DNA of 41,332 nt from contig NZ_VOLR01000031.1 in assembly GCF_007954355.1 (NCBI RefSeq), positions 1 to 41,332 on the forward strand. The letters run 5' to 3'. The position numbers were made by a program, and so were the translations under genes. The DNA is from Colwellia hornerae (lineage in GTDB: Bacteria; Pseudomonadota; Gammaproteobacteria; Enterobacterales; Alteromonadaceae). Positions 1 to 9,049 of this stretch are shown here, piece by piece (position 1 is the stretch's first letter; each line of letters starts with the position of its first letter). The notes beneath the pieces were generated by a model. The model was not told where the DNA came from, ran no database searches, and saw nothing but the letters and a program-made list of their open reading frames with translations.

Positions 1-96
1 CTAAATGTAATTTCAGGAATAGTGGCTTATTGCTTGAAGAAGAAAAAGCCACGTATTAAATTATCAGCCAGTGAATTTGGATTGATGGAAGTTTAG
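1..96 (+). pseudogene. C-terminal end of a probable IS transposase (cut by window edge)
   Basis: Frame 1 is open from the first base to TAG at 94-96 and encodes the last 31 residues of a protein that begins outside the window. The segment VISGIVAYCLKKKKP resembles the C-terminal tail of DDE transposases of the IS982/IS4 type, which often end in a hydrophobic 'GLIAY' stretch followed by a lysine/proline-rich tail. That likeness is from memory and the fragment is short. No terminal inverted repeat or target duplication could be fixed downstream. The position next to a fimV-like remnant suggests an insertion. It could instead be the end of an unrelated protein. Confidence 0.4.
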
Positions 97-158
97 AAAA
101 CGCTGCTCTTAAGCAGATCTCAGGTTAGTTAATCAAGAGAAATTGTTTATCGTTTTAT

Positions 159-184
159 AAAAGCCACTATTGTGGCTTTTTTTA
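159..184 (+). terminator. Rho-independent terminator upstream of truA
   Basis: A perfect 9-bp stem, AAAAGCCAC / GTGGCTTTT, with a 4-nt loop runs into a run of T. It would end transcription from the reading frame upstream. A decayed second copy of the same sequence lies at about 327-362. Confidence 0.75.
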
Positions 185-189
185 TATAA

Positions 190-309
190 GTGATTAACTT
201 CAGCGGAAGATATAGTGAAATAGGCGCAATAATAGAAAACGCCGAGGTCATATTACAAGATGTAGTAGCAAAAGGTGATGCTCAGCAGCTAATTGTTAAT
301 ATGAATTAA
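190..309 (+). pseudogene. fimV: 3' remnant resembling the C-terminus of FimV
   Basis: A short open stretch ends at TAA 307-309 and encodes residues including ENAEVILQDVVAKGDAQQ. This matches the pattern of the C-terminal FimV domain (tetratricopeptide-like, 'DAEVILxxVVAKG(N/D)xxQ'). fimV is the gene normally found immediately upstream of truA in Alteromonadales and related orders. Only about 30 recognisable residues remain, with no start codon or ribosome site, so this is a relic rather than a gene. The neighbouring transposase-like fragment is a plausible cause. The assignment rests on a short match and on gene order. Confidence 0.35.
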
Positions 310-326
310 TTATTAACAATTACTTT

Positions 327-362
327 ATGTTTTATAGAAGCCACTGCTGTACTTTTTTATAT
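327..362 (+). repeat. Decayed second copy of the 151-188 terminator region
   Basis: The stretch shares TTTTATA, AGCCACT and a T-rich tail ending in TATATAA with 151-188, but the right arm of the stem is mutated so the hairpin no longer closes well. The two copies bracket the fimV-like relic. This suggests a partial duplication of the original fimV 3' end with its terminator. Confidence 0.5.
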
Positions 363-377
363 AATCAAAGAACCTCA

Positions 378-406
378 TTGGCATAAACCTTAAAATATTG
401 GATAAT
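378..406 (+). promoter_or_regulatory. Sigma-70 promoter of truA
   Basis: TTGGCA at 378-383 and GATAAT at 401-406 are separated by exactly 17 bp. The bases just after the -10 box are GCGCGC, a GC-rich discriminator. Transcription would start near 413, about 20 nt ahead of the start codon. Confidence 0.6.
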
Positions 407-432
407 GCGCGCATTATTATGGGGAGTTATTG

Positions 433-1215
433 ATGCGTTACGCTTTAGGTATTGAATACGATGGAAGCCGTTATCACGGTTGGCAACGACAAAAAAATGC
501 GGTCAGTGTTCAGCAAAATGTAGAAAAAGCCTTATCAAAAATTGCTGATGAAAAAATAGAAGTTATTTGTGCGGGCAGAACCGATACAGGTGTTAGTGCA
601 ACCAACCAAGTTATTCACTTTGAAACGAACAAAGTTCGTAAAGATGTTGCTTGGACACTTGGCGTTAATACCAATTTACCCTGTGATATTGCTGTCTCTT
701 GGGTCAAGCAAGTTGATGACAGCTTTCATGCGCGATTTAGCGCTACAGCACGTCGTTATCGCTATGTTATTAATAACAACCGCTTAAGATCTGCTATTTT
801 AAGCCAAGGGATAACGAGCTGTCATTATCCACTTGATGAAAAATTAATGCACCAGGCGGCTCAGTCTTTACTGGGTCAACATGACTTTACCTCATTTCGG
901 ACCGTGCATTGTCAGTCACATTCTCCGGTAAGAACACTGATTCATTGCAATGTTTCTCGCCAAGGTGACTTTGTTATTATTGATGTTAAAGGCAATGCTT
1001 TTTTACACCATATGGTGAGAAATATCGCCGGTAGTTTGATGCGTATTGGGCAACAATTAGAAACAGTAGCCTGGCTGGGTGAAGTACTCGAAGCTAAAAA
1101 TCGTTGTGTTGCTGGTATGATGGCATCCGCCGCGGGTTTATATTTCGTCGGTGTCGACTACCCGCAAGAGTTCAATATTCCAAAACCCGCGCTGGGACCG
1201 CTATTTTTACTTTAA
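433..1215 (+). CDS. truA: tRNA pseudouridine(38-40) synthase TruA
   Basis: Converts uridines 38, 39 and 40 of the tRNA anticodon stem-loop to pseudouridine. The 260-residue product has the usual family length. It starts [20 protein letters not shown] and carries the catalytic-loop motif [11 protein letters not shown] with the nucleophilic aspartate at residue 51. The second-half motif [14 protein letters not shown] near residues 195-208 is also typical. I chose ATG 433 over the in-frame TTG at 430 because GGGGAG lies 7 nt upstream and the family begins at this methionine. It appears to have its own promoter at 378-406 and is followed by 215 bp before accD. The order truA-accD-folC is conserved in gammaproteobacteria. 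Confidence 0.97.
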   Translation: MRYALGIEYDGSRYHGWQRQKNAVSVQQNVEKALSKIADEKIEVICAGRTDTGVSATNQVIHFETNKVRKDVAWTLGVNTNLPCDIAVSWVKQVDDSFHARFSATARRYRYVINNNRLRSAILSQGITSCHYPLDEKLMHQAAQSLLGQHDFTSFRTVHCQSHSPVRTLIHCNVSRQGDFVIIDVKGNAFLHHMVRNIAGSLMRIGQQLETVAWLGEVLEAKNRCVAGMMASAAGLYFVGVDYPQEFNIPKPALGPLFLL

Positions 1216-1430
1216 GATAAATAATGGCAGAATGAACCATTACAAACTGATAAATCCAACAAGACAGACCAGTTTTTTGTATTCATGGTAGGGCTAAATG
1301 TGCTTTAATTGTCGGTTATAGTTAGAATAATTCAAAAAATTAACAATTTGCTGATAGGTTTGAAATCAATATCGGCAAGTTCTCCTATGTTCCCATGAAC
1401 ATATTAGGTAAAAGAAGGCAAAAATAAATT

Positions 1431-2291
1431 ATGAGCTGGATAGAAAAAATTCTCCCAAAAGCAAAAACCACCCAAAAACGCAATATCCCTGAAGGCGTTT
1501 GGAGCAAGTGTACTTCTTGTAATGCAGTGCTTTATAAAGCGGAACTCGATAGATTATTATCAGTTTGTCCAAAATGTGATCACCATATGCGCATTTCAGC
1601 ACGCAAACGCATTGATTGTTTCTTAGATCCAAATAACCGCGCTGAATTAGGCGAAGAGTTTGAAGCACAAGATATTTTAAAGTTCAAAGATTCAAAACGT
1701 TATAAAGACCGTTTAAGCGCTGCACAAAAAAGTACCGGTGAAAAAGATGCTCTGGTTGTTATGAGAGGTGAACTCAATGGTATGCCTATCGTTGCTGCTG
1801 CCTTTGAATTTGCTTTTTTAGGTGGTTCAATGGCATCAGTTGTTGGTGCTCGCTTTGTTAAAGGTGTTGAATACTGCCTAGAGCATAACCTACCACTGGT
1901 TTGTTTTTCTGCAAGTGGCGGTGCACGTATGCAAGAAGCATTATTTTCATTAATGCAAATGGCAAAAACGAGTGCAGCATTAGCGAAGATGAGCGAAAAA
2001 GGTTTACCTTACGTTTCGGTATTAACTGACCCTACTATGGGCGGTGTATCTGCAAGTTTGGCTATGCTAGGCGACATTAATGTTGCAGAGCCTAAAGCGT
2101 TAATTGGTTTTGCGGGTCCACGTGTTATTGAACAAACTGTTCGAGAGAAGTTGCCTGAAGGTTTTCAGCGTAGTGAATTCTTAAAAGAAAAGGGTGCGAT
2201 TGATATTATCGTTGACCGACGTGAAATGCGTAGTACGCTTTCTCGTATGTTAGCTAAATTCATGGGACATCCAAGCCTTAACGCTTCATAA
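1431..2291 (+). CDS. accD: Acetyl-CoA carboxylase carboxyltransferase subunit beta
   Basis: Beta subunit of the carboxyltransferase half of acetyl-CoA carboxylase, which with AccA moves the carboxyl group from carboxybiotin to acetyl-CoA in the first committed step of fatty acid synthesis. The N-terminal zinc ribbon is complete (C27, C30, C46, C49), and the crotonase-fold region includes [12 protein letters not shown] and [10 protein letters not shown]. At 286 residues it is close to the usual length of about 300. AGAAGG sits upstream of the ATG. A 14-bp duplication (TAACGCTTCATAAC) straddles the stop codon, and folC begins 21 bp later, so the two are probably cotranscribed. Confidence 0.97.
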   Translation: MSWIEKILPKAKTTQKRNIPEGVWSKCTSCNAVLYKAELDRLLSVCPKCDHHMRISARKRIDCFLDPNNRAELGEEFEAQDILKFKDSKRYKDRLSAAQKSTGEKDALVVMRGELNGMPIVAAAFEFAFLGGSMASVVGARFVKGVEYCLEHNLPLVCFSASGGARMQEALFSLMQMAKTSAALAKMSEKGLPYVSVLTDPTMGGVSASLAMLGDINVAEPKALIGFAGPRVIEQTVREKLPEGFQRSEFLKEKGAIDIIVDRREMRSTLSRMLAKFMGHPSLNAS

Positions 2292-2312
2292 CTAACGCTT
2301 CATAAAAACACT

Positions 2313-3605
2313 ATGCCAATAAACAACAAAAGCCATTTTGCTAGTAAGTCTCTAGCTCAATGGCTTTCTTATTTAGAAACAATACATTTAACTGAAATCG
2401 ACTTGGGGCTCACACGTATTTCGCATGTCGCTAAGCGATTAAATATTGATTTCAGTTTTGCTCAAGTGATCACGGTTGCCGGAACTAACGGTAAGGGCAC
2501 TACCTGTGCTTTTATTGAAAATGCCTTGCTCGGCGATAAGAAAACAGTTGCGGTTTATTCGTCACCACATATTGAAAAGTTCAATGAACGTTTACGTATT
2601 AATAATATTGATGTGGACAGTCAGTCATTAATCAACGCCTTTGAGCAAATAGAGCAACACCGTGGTGATATTTCACTAACATATTATGAATACACAACAC
2701 TAGCCGCCTTTTTAGTCTTGATGGAAAGAAAGCCTGCTTTCATTATCCTGGAAGTAGGTTTAGGTGGGCGTTTAGATGCGACAAATTTAATTGACGCTGA
2801 TATTGCTGTCATAACCACGATAGACTTAGACCATCAAGCTTACTTAGGCGATAACCGGGAAAGCATTGGCTTTGAAAAAGCGGGTATCATGCGTGCTGAT
2901 CAAACAGTCGTTATTGGTGATACCGATTGTCCTAAATCTGTACTTGTACATGCTAATAACCTTAAAGCCGTGGTGAGTCTGCGCGGCGATGATTTCGCTA
3001 TTGAACAGCACAAAAAAGCCGCTTCTCCCTCCTTGTGGCGTTGGACATTTGGCGAGTACCAAATCAATGATTTAAATAAGCCTTTCATACCTCAAGATAA
3101 TGTAGCAACAGCATTAACGGTCTTGGCTTTACTTAATGATTGTTCTTTTGTTTTTAATACTAAAAGTGTAAATGCCTTAATAAACCAAACAAAAGTAGCT
3201 GGTCGTACTGAGCTTATCACGAAAAAATCATTAAACAGTCGGGTATTACTTGATGTAGGTCATAATCCTCAAGCGGCACGTTATTTAGTTGAATATTTAA
3301 AATCGCAAAAGTACGATAAGCTCTATGCGGTCACGGGGATGTTAAAAGACAAAGATATTGCTAATACCTTTGGGCCATTAACTGCGCTGGTTGATAAATG
3401 GTATTTAGGCAGTTTATCTATGCCTCGTGGAGCTAGTGCAAAGGAGTTAGCCGAAAAATTGTTATTAAATGAAGATTCAGCTAATTGTTTTGACAATATC
3501 ACTGAGGCATTTAGAATGGCTAACAAAAATTCAACAGCAACAGATTTGATCTTAGTGTTTGGATCATTTTATACCGTAGCTGAAGTCAGACGTTTATTGT
3601 TGTAG
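2313..3605 (+). CDS. folC: Bifunctional dihydrofolate/folylpolyglutamate synthase
   Basis: Adds glutamate to dihydropteroate and to reduced folates using ATP, a cytoplasmic step of folate synthesis and retention. The 430-residue Mur-ligase-type protein has the P-loop GTNGKGTT at residues 57-64, the central EVGLGGRLDATN motif and the C-terminal-domain motif DVGHNPQAA. Length is normal. The start lacks a clear Shine-Dalgarno sequence, which fits translation coupled to accD 21 bp upstream. dedD follows 30 bp downstream. Confidence 0.96.
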   Translation: MPINNKSHFASKSLAQWLSYLETIHLTEIDLGLTRISHVAKRLNIDFSFAQVITVAGTNGKGTTCAFIENALLGDKKTVAVYSSPHIEKFNERLRINNIDVDSQSLINAFEQIEQHRGDISLTYYEYTTLAAFLVLMERKPAFIILEVGLGGRLDATNLIDADIAVITTIDLDHQAYLGDNRESIGFEKAGIMRADQTVVIGDTDCPKSVLVHANNLKAVVSLRGDDFAIEQHKKAASPSLWRWTFGEYQINDLNKPFIPQDNVATALTVLALLNDCSFVFNTKSVNALINQTKVAGRTELITKKSLNSRVLLDVGHNPQAARYLVEYLKSQKYDKLYAVTGMLKDKDIANTFGPLTALVDKWYLGSLSMPRGASAKELAEKLLLNEDSANCFDNITEAFRMANKNSTATDLILVFGSFYTVAEVRRLLL

Positions 3606-3635
3606 TTTTTATTAACTGCAGCCTGGGAGTTCCAT

Positions 3636-4259
3636 TTGTCTACACCTTTTCAAAACCGCTTAGTTGGCACCATTATTGTGGCTGCGGTTGCTATTATTAT
3701 TTTGCCAGACTTGCTAGACGGTAATAAAAAAACTTATCAAGATGAGTTTGAAAAAATTCCACCGCCGCCTAAGGTCGAATTTGTTAAAAACACACTAAGC
3801 TTTCCTGAAGATAAAATCGTTAAAGTTACCAACGAAATACTGAGTGATGAGACCGCGTTAGATGACGATGTATCTTCGGCTGAACAAACAATAAAATATA
3901 CGGTTGAAACAGAAAATGAACCGCGTTTAAATAATGCTTCTGCAACGAAAGAAGACGAAAAAGTGTTAACTGCACAAGCAGCAGAAGATATTTTGCCTGA
4001 AAAGTCAGTGTTACAACAAGCCTGGGTAGTACAACTGGGCAGTTTTCGTCATAAAAAAAATGTTGCACAGTTATTACTTAAGCTTAAAGATAATGGTTAT
4101 ACCGCTTTTACCAAACCGATAAAGACAAAAAATGGCCCATTGATAAAAGTTTTTATTGGTCCTGAACTGATCAAAAATTCATTGATTAAAAAAATCCCTG
4201 CATTGAAAAAATTAACTGGCGTTGAAGGTAAAATCGCTCGTTTTTACCCAACAAAGTGA
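3636..4259 (+). CDS. dedD: SPOR-domain cell division protein, DedD family
   Basis: Inner-membrane protein expected at the division septum, where SPOR domains bind peptidoglycan strands stripped of stem peptides. It has a short cytoplasmic start, one membrane helix at about residues 9-26, a low-complexity acidic linker, and a C-terminal SPOR domain at about 128-205 (WVVQLGSFRHKKNVAQLL). The 207-residue length suits DedD. Translation starts at TTG 3636, with GGGAG 6 nt upstream and no better ATG. The position between folC and cvpA is the conserved dedD slot. Confidence 0.9.
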   Translation: MSTPFQNRLVGTIIVAAVAIIILPDLLDGNKKTYQDEFEKIPPPPKVEFVKNTLSFPEDKIVKVTNEILSDETALDDDVSSAEQTIKYTVETENEPRLNNASATKEDEKVLTAQAAEDILPEKSVLQQAWVVQLGSFRHKKNVAQLLLKLKDNGYTAFTKPIKTKNGPLIKVFIGPELIKNSLIKKIPALKKLTGVEGKIARFYPTK

Positions 4260-4340
4260 TGAGTTATAGCCGCTGGCCATTAATACTCTGTTAAAAGTAG
4301 TTGAGCACTTTCAATGGTAATGGCTATTTAAAATAAAACA

Positions 4341-4371
4341 TTGGCACAATAAGGGGCATTTCTGTTAGAAT
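4341..4371 (+). promoter_or_regulatory. Candidate promoter of cvpA-purF
   Basis: TTGGCA at 4341-4346 and TAGAAT at 4366-4371 are 19 bp apart, longer than ideal. The following bases, GCGCGCC, form a GC-rich discriminator like that of the truA promoter. Confidence 0.4.
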
Positions 4372-4417
4372 GCGCGCCTAATTATGCTGGTAAGTATTCA
4401 TTGGTAACGATTAATTT

Positions 4418-4900
4418 ATGGTTTGGATAGACTATGCCATCTTGGCAGTTGTAGGCATTTCAACGTTAATTAGCTTGGTTCGCGGCTTTGTTAAAGAAGC
4501 TGTTTCGCTAGTTATTTGGATCAGTGCCTTCTTTATTGCCAGCCACTTCTATGTAAACCTTGCTAGTTTATTGACAAATATTTCCGATCAAGTCCTGCGA
4601 AATGCCGCGGCAATTGCTATTCTTTTTATCACCACGTTAATTCTTGGCGCCTTGGTAAATTATCTTATTGGTCAACTAGTCAGTAAAACAGGCTTGTCTG
4701 GAACTGATCGTCTGCTAGGACTTGTTTTTGGTGCATTACGTGGCGTGTTAGTTATCAGCGCAGTATTATTCTTTATGGATGCATTTACCCCCGCGTCATC
4801 AACTGCATGGTGGGCTAGCTCTCAACTGATCCCCGAGTTTACACTCATTGTTGAATGGTTTTTCGAATACCTAAAAAATTCATCAAGCTTTTTGAAATAA
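4418..4900 (+). CDS. cvpA: CvpA family inner-membrane protein
   Basis: A 160-residue integral membrane protein with four hydrophobic segments (about residues 5-25, 30-50, 65-90 and 100-122). It is recognised by [26 protein letters not shown] and the glycine-rich [15 protein letters not shown] loop. CvpA was named for colicin V production in E. coli. Its biochemical role is unsettled, but it affects envelope stress and is cotranscribed with purF. That pairing is kept here, with purF 112 bp downstream. The ribosome site is weak. Confidence 0.93.
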   Translation: MVWIDYAILAVVGISTLISLVRGFVKEAVSLVIWISAFFIASHFYVNLASLLTNISDQVLRNAAAIAILFITTLILGALVNYLIGQLVSKTGLSGTDRLLGLVFGALRGVLVISAVLFFMDAFTPASSTAWWASSQLIPEFTLIVEWFFEYLKNSSSFLK

Positions 4901-5012
4901 CGTTATTGTAGTGCCATGAAAATGGGGCTGCTGTTCATTAGTATAATTTTTATTTATTAGCGTTTCTTTTCATAAAAACGCCCTTAAACTTAGTTCTGTG
5001 GAGAATAAACGC

Positions 5013-6530
5013 ATGTGTGGTATTGTTGGCATTGTTGGTAAAACATCGGTAGGTCAAGCATTATATGACGGATTAACTGTACTTCAACATCGTGGTCAAG
5101 ACGCTGCGGGTATTGTGACTATTCACAACAATACCTTTAGACTACGTAAAGGAAATGGTTTAGTGAAAGACGTGTTTCATACGCGTCATATGTTGCGCCT
5201 ACAAGGTAACATGGGTATTGGTCATATTAGATACCCAACCGCAGGTACTTCAAGTTCTTCAGAAGCTCAACCTTTTTATGCCAATGCTCCTTTTGGTATT
5301 TCTCTCGCACATAATGGTAATTTAACCAACGCGATTGAATTAAAAGAATGGTTGTTTAACGTGGCGCGTCGTCATGTAAATACCACGTCTGATTCTGAGT
5401 TGTTACTCAATATTCTTGGTCATGAACTACAATTGACTGAAAATTTGAAATTAACTCCTGATGACATTTTTACTGCAATATCTAATGTACATCAGCATAT
5501 TCGTGGTGCCTATGCAACAGTTGCTTTAATTATTGGCCATGGCATGGTGGCGTTTCGTGATCCTAATGGCATCCGCCCATTAGTATTTGGTAAGCGTGAA
5601 ACTGCCACGGGTATTGAATATATGATTGCCTCTGAGTCGGTAGCACTTGATGCCAACGATTTTGAGTTTGTCCGTGATGTTGCGCCTGGTGAAGCTATTT
5701 ATTTCACTGAAGATGGACAAATTCACAGCCAACAATGTGCAAAGAACCCAACCTACAACCCGTGTATTTTTGAATACGTTTATTTTGCGCGTCCTGATTC
5801 AGCGATTGATAAAATTTCTGTTTACGGTTCTCGTGTTGAAATGGGTAAAAAATTGGGTGATAAAATTGCGAAAGAATGGGAAGACGTAGAGATCGATGTT
5901 GTTATCCCTATCCCAGAAACATCATGTGACACGGCCTTAGAAATTGCTCGTCATCTTGGCATTCCATACCGTCAAGGTTTTGTGAAAAATCGCTATATTG
6001 GCCGTACTTTTATTATGCCGGGCCAAGAGCAGCGTAAAAAATCAGTCCGTCGTAAACTTAATGCGATAACAACTGAGTTTGCCGGTAAAAATGTATTGTT
6101 AGTTGACGACTCTATTGTACGGGGGACTACTTCTGGACAAATCATTGAAATGGCTCGCTCTGCGGGTGCTAAAAATGTTTATTTTGCTTCAGCCGCACCA
6201 GAGATTCGTTTTCCTAATGTTTATGGTATTGACATGCCAAGTGCCAATGAACTTATTGCTCATGGTCGTGAATTAGATGATATTTGCCAATTAATTGGTG
6301 CAGATAAACTTATTTTTCAAACATTAGAAGATTTAGTTAGTGCTGTGGGCAGTGTAAACCCTGAAATCAAACAATTCGAAACATCTGTATTCGATGGTCA
6401 GTATATTACTAAAGACATTACTCAAGGCTATTTAGAACGATTAGATGCGATGAGAAATAATGAGAATAAAGAAGACTCAGATAAAAATGCTGACTCAATT
6501 ATTGATATGCACAATGAAGGTGCTGAATAG
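5013..6530 (+). CDS. purF: Amidophosphoribosyltransferase
   Basis: Catalyses the first committed step of purine synthesis: PRPP plus glutamine gives 5-phosphoribosylamine. Cys2 after the initiator Met is the N-terminal nucleophile of the class II glutaminase domain (MCGIVGIVG). The phosphoribosyltransferase domain has the PRPP loop [14 protein letters not shown] at about residues 363-376. The product is 505 residues, the usual length. I start at ATG 5013 rather than GTG 4998, because the nucleophilic cysteine must be exposed by Met removal and GGAG at 5000-5003 is well placed. The last 30 residues are charged and asparagine/glutamate-rich, as in other PurF tails. A strong terminator follows. 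Confidence 0.97.
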   Translation: MCGIVGIVGKTSVGQALYDGLTVLQHRGQDAAGIVTIHNNTFRLRKGNGLVKDVFHTRHMLRLQGNMGIGHIRYPTAGTSSSSEAQPFYANAPFGISLAHNGNLTNAIELKEWLFNVARRHVNTTSDSELLLNILGHELQLTENLKLTPDDIFTAISNVHQHIRGAYATVALIIGHGMVAFRDPNGIRPLVFGKRETATGIEYMIASESVALDANDFEFVRDVAPGEAIYFTEDGQIHSQQCAKNPTYNPCIFEYVYFARPDSAIDKISVYGSRVEMGKKLGDKIAKEWEDVEIDVVIPIPETSCDTALEIARHLGIPYRQGFVKNRYIGRTFIMPGQEQRKKSVRRKLNAITTEFAGKNVLLVDDSIVRGTTSGQIIEMARSAGAKNVYFASAAPEIRFPNVYGIDMPSANELIAHGRELDDICQLIGADKLIFQTLEDLVSAVGSVNPEIKQFETSVFDGQYITKDITQGYLERLDAMRNNENKEDSDKNADSIIDMHNEGAE

Positions 6531-6576
6531 CTAATGAGTGACAGTGTCTCGTTAATGACAACATAGAAAATAACGT

Positions 6577-6618
6577 AAAAAAAAGCCCGATTAGTTTATC
6601 ACTAAGCGGGCTTTTTTA
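6577..6618 (+). terminator. Bidirectional terminator between purF and the Yip1-type gene
   Basis: The arms AAAAGCCCG (6581-6589) and CGGGCTTTT (6607-6615) pair perfectly, with further pairing inside. A-runs on the left and T-runs on the right suit termination from both convergent genes. Confidence 0.85.
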
Positions 6619-6685
6619 TTATTGATTGCTAAATATTTACATTTACAATAAATGATTTATCGACTTAAATTTATCTATGAAAATT

Positions 6686-7285
6686 TTAAGATATATATTC
6701 AGAGCCAAAGCCCATACCTAACATAATAGCGCTAAATGCCATTAAAGAAACTAAAAGTACTAATCCACAGGTAACCACTGAGCTTGAATAAATAAAGCCT
6801 TTTTCTTCTGGAATATTCATCATGATCGGCACGCCAGAGTAAAGTAAATATACAGAATAACAAAGTGCGGCTAGTCCCGCTAAAGCAACAAACCATAAAA
6901 CAGGAAATAACGCAGTTACGCCAACCATTAATAACGGTGTTGCAGTGTAAGCGGCCAATTCTAGAGATTGGGTGAAATCAGGTTTTGCATCAAAGGTTTT
7001 GGCCATCCACTGAATTAAAAAAGCCAAGCCAATAACACCAAAAATCAGACCGAAATACATACCGACAGACATGGTCATAGCGCTTGCCTGAGTTAACTTT
7101 ATTGGGTCACCTACGCCTATTGTCCAACCAATATGAGCGGCGGCATAATAACTACAAATGGCAGGTATTAACGCAATTGTTATTATATGAACCATGCTAT
7201 ACATTAAGCTTTCGTGACGCTTTTCAATCGTGTGCCACTCTTTCTTAGGGTCAGTGTACAATCCCCATATATGATTTAATATCAT
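6686..7285 (-). CDS. Yip1-family integral membrane protein
   Basis: A 199-residue protein with about five hydrophobic helices after a short amphipathic start. The opening pattern (LYTDPKKEWHTIEKR) is the typical lead-in of bacterial YIP1-domain proteins, which are predicted inner-membrane proteins of unknown function. The start is supported by GAGAGGA 7 nt upstream on the minus strand. It stands alone, convergent with purF and separated from it by a shared terminator. Similar singletons are common in Alteromonadales, so no function can be drawn from context. Confidence 0.8.
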   Translation of the reverse strand: MILNHIWGLYTDPKKEWHTIEKRHESLMYSMVHIITIALIPAICSYYAAAHIGWTIGVGDPIKLTQASAMTMSVGMYFGLIFGVIGLAFLIQWMAKTFDAKPDFTQSLELAAYTATPLLMVGVTALFPVLWFVALAGLAALCYSVYLLYSGVPIMMNIPEEKGFIYSSSVVTCGLVLLVSLMAFSAIMLGMGFGSEYIS

Positions 7286-7553
7286 AATAAAATCCTCTCG
7301 CTGTCCCCAAAATTACATTTATTGCTTTTTATTTTTTATTAATAAATGTCTGTGTCGATCAATTTTTTATTATTGATAGCTTATTTATGTAAGATGGCGA
7401 AGCTTTCGTCAAGAGATGAATAGCAATTAAGCTAAATTAAATGCAAATAACTTCTTTTTATACCGAAAATAACGAATGTCTATATAGTGATATATTATTT
7501 TGTTATTTCAAAACAAACTGCGCTCTATCATAAATGGCAGGGCCGCTGAAAAA

Positions 7554-7832
7554 TCAAGCAACCTTTATTCTAACAATATTCATGATTTCTATTTCAAAGC
7601 CGGCAATCAACTCAGTACTCGTGTAATAGGTCATATTGACTTGTTGCTTGCTGAGCGATTTATAAGCTTTTTTTCGCTTATATTTGAATGGGACATCACA
7701 GTCTTTTATCATGACCGTATTAATAAACCACTCATCTTGTTCGCGCTGAATATGAGAGACGACAGTAACATTTTCACTGTGAACAAGTTTGTCATGCTTT
7801 TTTAAGAGATCTTTTACTGTTTTCTTTTTCAT
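7554..7832 (-). CDS. Small conserved-looking hypothetical protein
   Basis: A 92-residue, lysine-rich soluble protein with no signal peptide, membrane helix or recognised domain. The minus-strand frame is preferred over the overlapping plus-strand frame (7500-7805) for two reasons. AAGGAA lies 7 nt before its ATG, and its composition looks like a real protein (a mixed charged N-terminus MKKKTVKDLLKKHDKL, then alternating beta-like segments). Nothing in the surroundings indicates a role. The 268 bp between it and the Yip1-type gene are AT-rich and show nothing further. Confidence 0.6.
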   Translation of the reverse strand: MKKKTVKDLLKKHDKLVHSENVTVVSHIQREQDEWFINTVMIKDCDVPFKYKRKKAYKSLSKQQVNMTYYTSTELIAGFEIEIMNIVRIKVA

Positions 7833-8201
7833 CTTTATTTCCTTGATGAGACATTTTTAATGCCTAGCTCTAACACGGCAGCGTTATTGATATTGTCTAT
7901 GTATTAGGGAGATAAACTATTCTACTTTTTATTATATCTTTTCTCAAAACAACTAATCAATACCGATATATCGTTACAGTAGAAAAACATCTTTCTATTA
8001 TTCTTTATACAAAACTCTAGGCGTGAAGGTTTTTAGTGATTCTCCCCTTGGCATCATACTGAGACATTAAATCTTTATCTTAATGAGTAAATATCGTCTA
8101 AAAAGTTGTGTTGACGAACTTATTAGGAGATTTTCTTTTAATTTAGCTATACTAGCTACTCTTAAGTTTGTATAACTCAGCGTAATAGGGTGCTTGCAGT
8201 A
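7833..8201. other. Divergent intergenic region upstream of the hydrolase
   Basis: About 370 bp of AT-rich sequence between divergent genes. On the + strand TATACT at 8148-8153 is a possible -10 box for the hydrolase, lying inside the small palindrome AGCTA-TAC-TAGCT (8145-8157), though no good -35 box is spaced with it. TTGACG at 8111-8116 is too far upstream. No convincing reading frame or RNA gene was seen. Confidence 0.4.
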
Positions 8202-8996
8202 ATGAGCAAATCAATTCTCTTCCATACTATTTATCCACATAAAACCAGTAAAGTATGGGTTGTTTTTGTCCATGGAGCTGGTGGCAGTTCGGCGATCTGG
8301 TTTCGTCAGATCAGAGATTACCAAAAAGCCTATAATGTCCTTTTACTTGATCTTCGTGGTCATGGAAAATCCAGTCATCTGGTACAAACCTTTGTTGATA
8401 GTAACTATTCGTTTAATAAAGTTTCTGAAGATATCATTGATGTTTTAGATCACAATAATATTGCATGTGCACACTTCGTTGGTATTTCTTTAGGAACTAT
8501 TATCATTCGAAATATCGCAGAAATTGCACCAGAATATGTATCGAGTATGGTTTTAGGCGGTGCTATCACTCGCTTTAATGCCCGAAGTAATATTTTGGTT
8601 TATTTGGGTAATACCTTTAAGCATTGTCTGCCATACATGTGGTTGTATCGTTTATTTGCTTTTATTATGATGCCAAAAAAGCGCCATAAGGAATCTCGAC
8701 ATTTATTTGTTCGTGAAGCGAAACGTTTGTGTCAAAAAGAATTTATTCGTTGGTTTAAATTAGCCATGGATGTGAATCCCTTGATGCGATATTTCAAAGA
8801 GAAAGAAATTGATATACCTATCCTTTATATTATGGGCAAAGAAGACCATATGTTTTTGGGACCGGTAATGGAAATGGTTAAGCAACATAAAAATAGTTTA
8901 TTACACACTATTCATAAATGCGGTCATGTTTGTAATGTTGAGAGCCCAGAACTTTTTAATCAACACTCTTTGGAATTTATCGCTCAGCAACATTAA
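8202..8996 (+). CDS. Alpha/beta-fold hydrolase
   Basis: A 264-residue single-domain hydrolase of unknown substrate. The catalytic triad can be read directly: the nucleophile elbow GISLG with Ser96, the acid Asp215 in MGKEDHMF, and His242 in KCGHVCNVESPELF. The oxyanion loop is VHGAGGSSAIW. A basic, hydrophobic cap lies between residues 115 and 195. I use ATG 8202 rather than the upstream GTG 8190 because AGGG lies about 11 nt before it and the family starts near here. There is no signal peptide, so it is cytoplasmic. It ends 40 bp from the convergent diguanylate cyclase. Esterase, dehalogenase-like or BioH-like roles cannot be told apart. Confidence 0.88.
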   Translation: MSKSILFHTIYPHKTSKVWVVFVHGAGGSSAIWFRQIRDYQKAYNVLLLDLRGHGKSSHLVQTFVDSNYSFNKVSEDIIDVLDHNNIACAHFVGISLGTIIIRNIAEIAPEYVSSMVLGGAITRFNARSNILVYLGNTFKHCLPYMWLYRLFAFIMMPKKRHKESRHLFVREAKRLCQKEFIRWFKLAMDVNPLMRYFKEKEIDIPILYIMGKEDHMFLGPVMEMVKQHKNSLLHTIHKCGHVCNVESPELFNQHSLEFIAQQH

Positions 8997-9002
8997 TGCC
9001 AT

Positions 9003-9049
9003 CCATTATTTTTCGGGCATAGTAAGTGAGTAGCCATTAAAAATAATGG
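9003..9049. repeat. Long inverted repeat between convergent genes
   Basis: The arms CCATTATTTTT (9003-9013) and AAAAATAATGG (9039-9049) are perfectly complementary, with a GGC/GCC pair inside the 25-nt spacer. The right arm overlaps the stop codon of the diguanylate cyclase. It may act as a factor-dependent or weak terminator, since it has no T-run after it on the + strand. Confidence 0.45.

Noticed and set aside
1244-1278. Possible terminator after truA (AAACTG/CAGTTT then T-run)
   Set aside because: The stem is only 6 bp with a 20-nt loop, too weak to call.
7500-7805. Plus-strand frame of 101 codons
   Set aside because: It overlaps the minus-strand 92-residue gene almost fully, starts with TTG, has no ribosome site, and its product is rich in Phe, Ile and Leu in a pattern typical of the reverse strand of a real gene.
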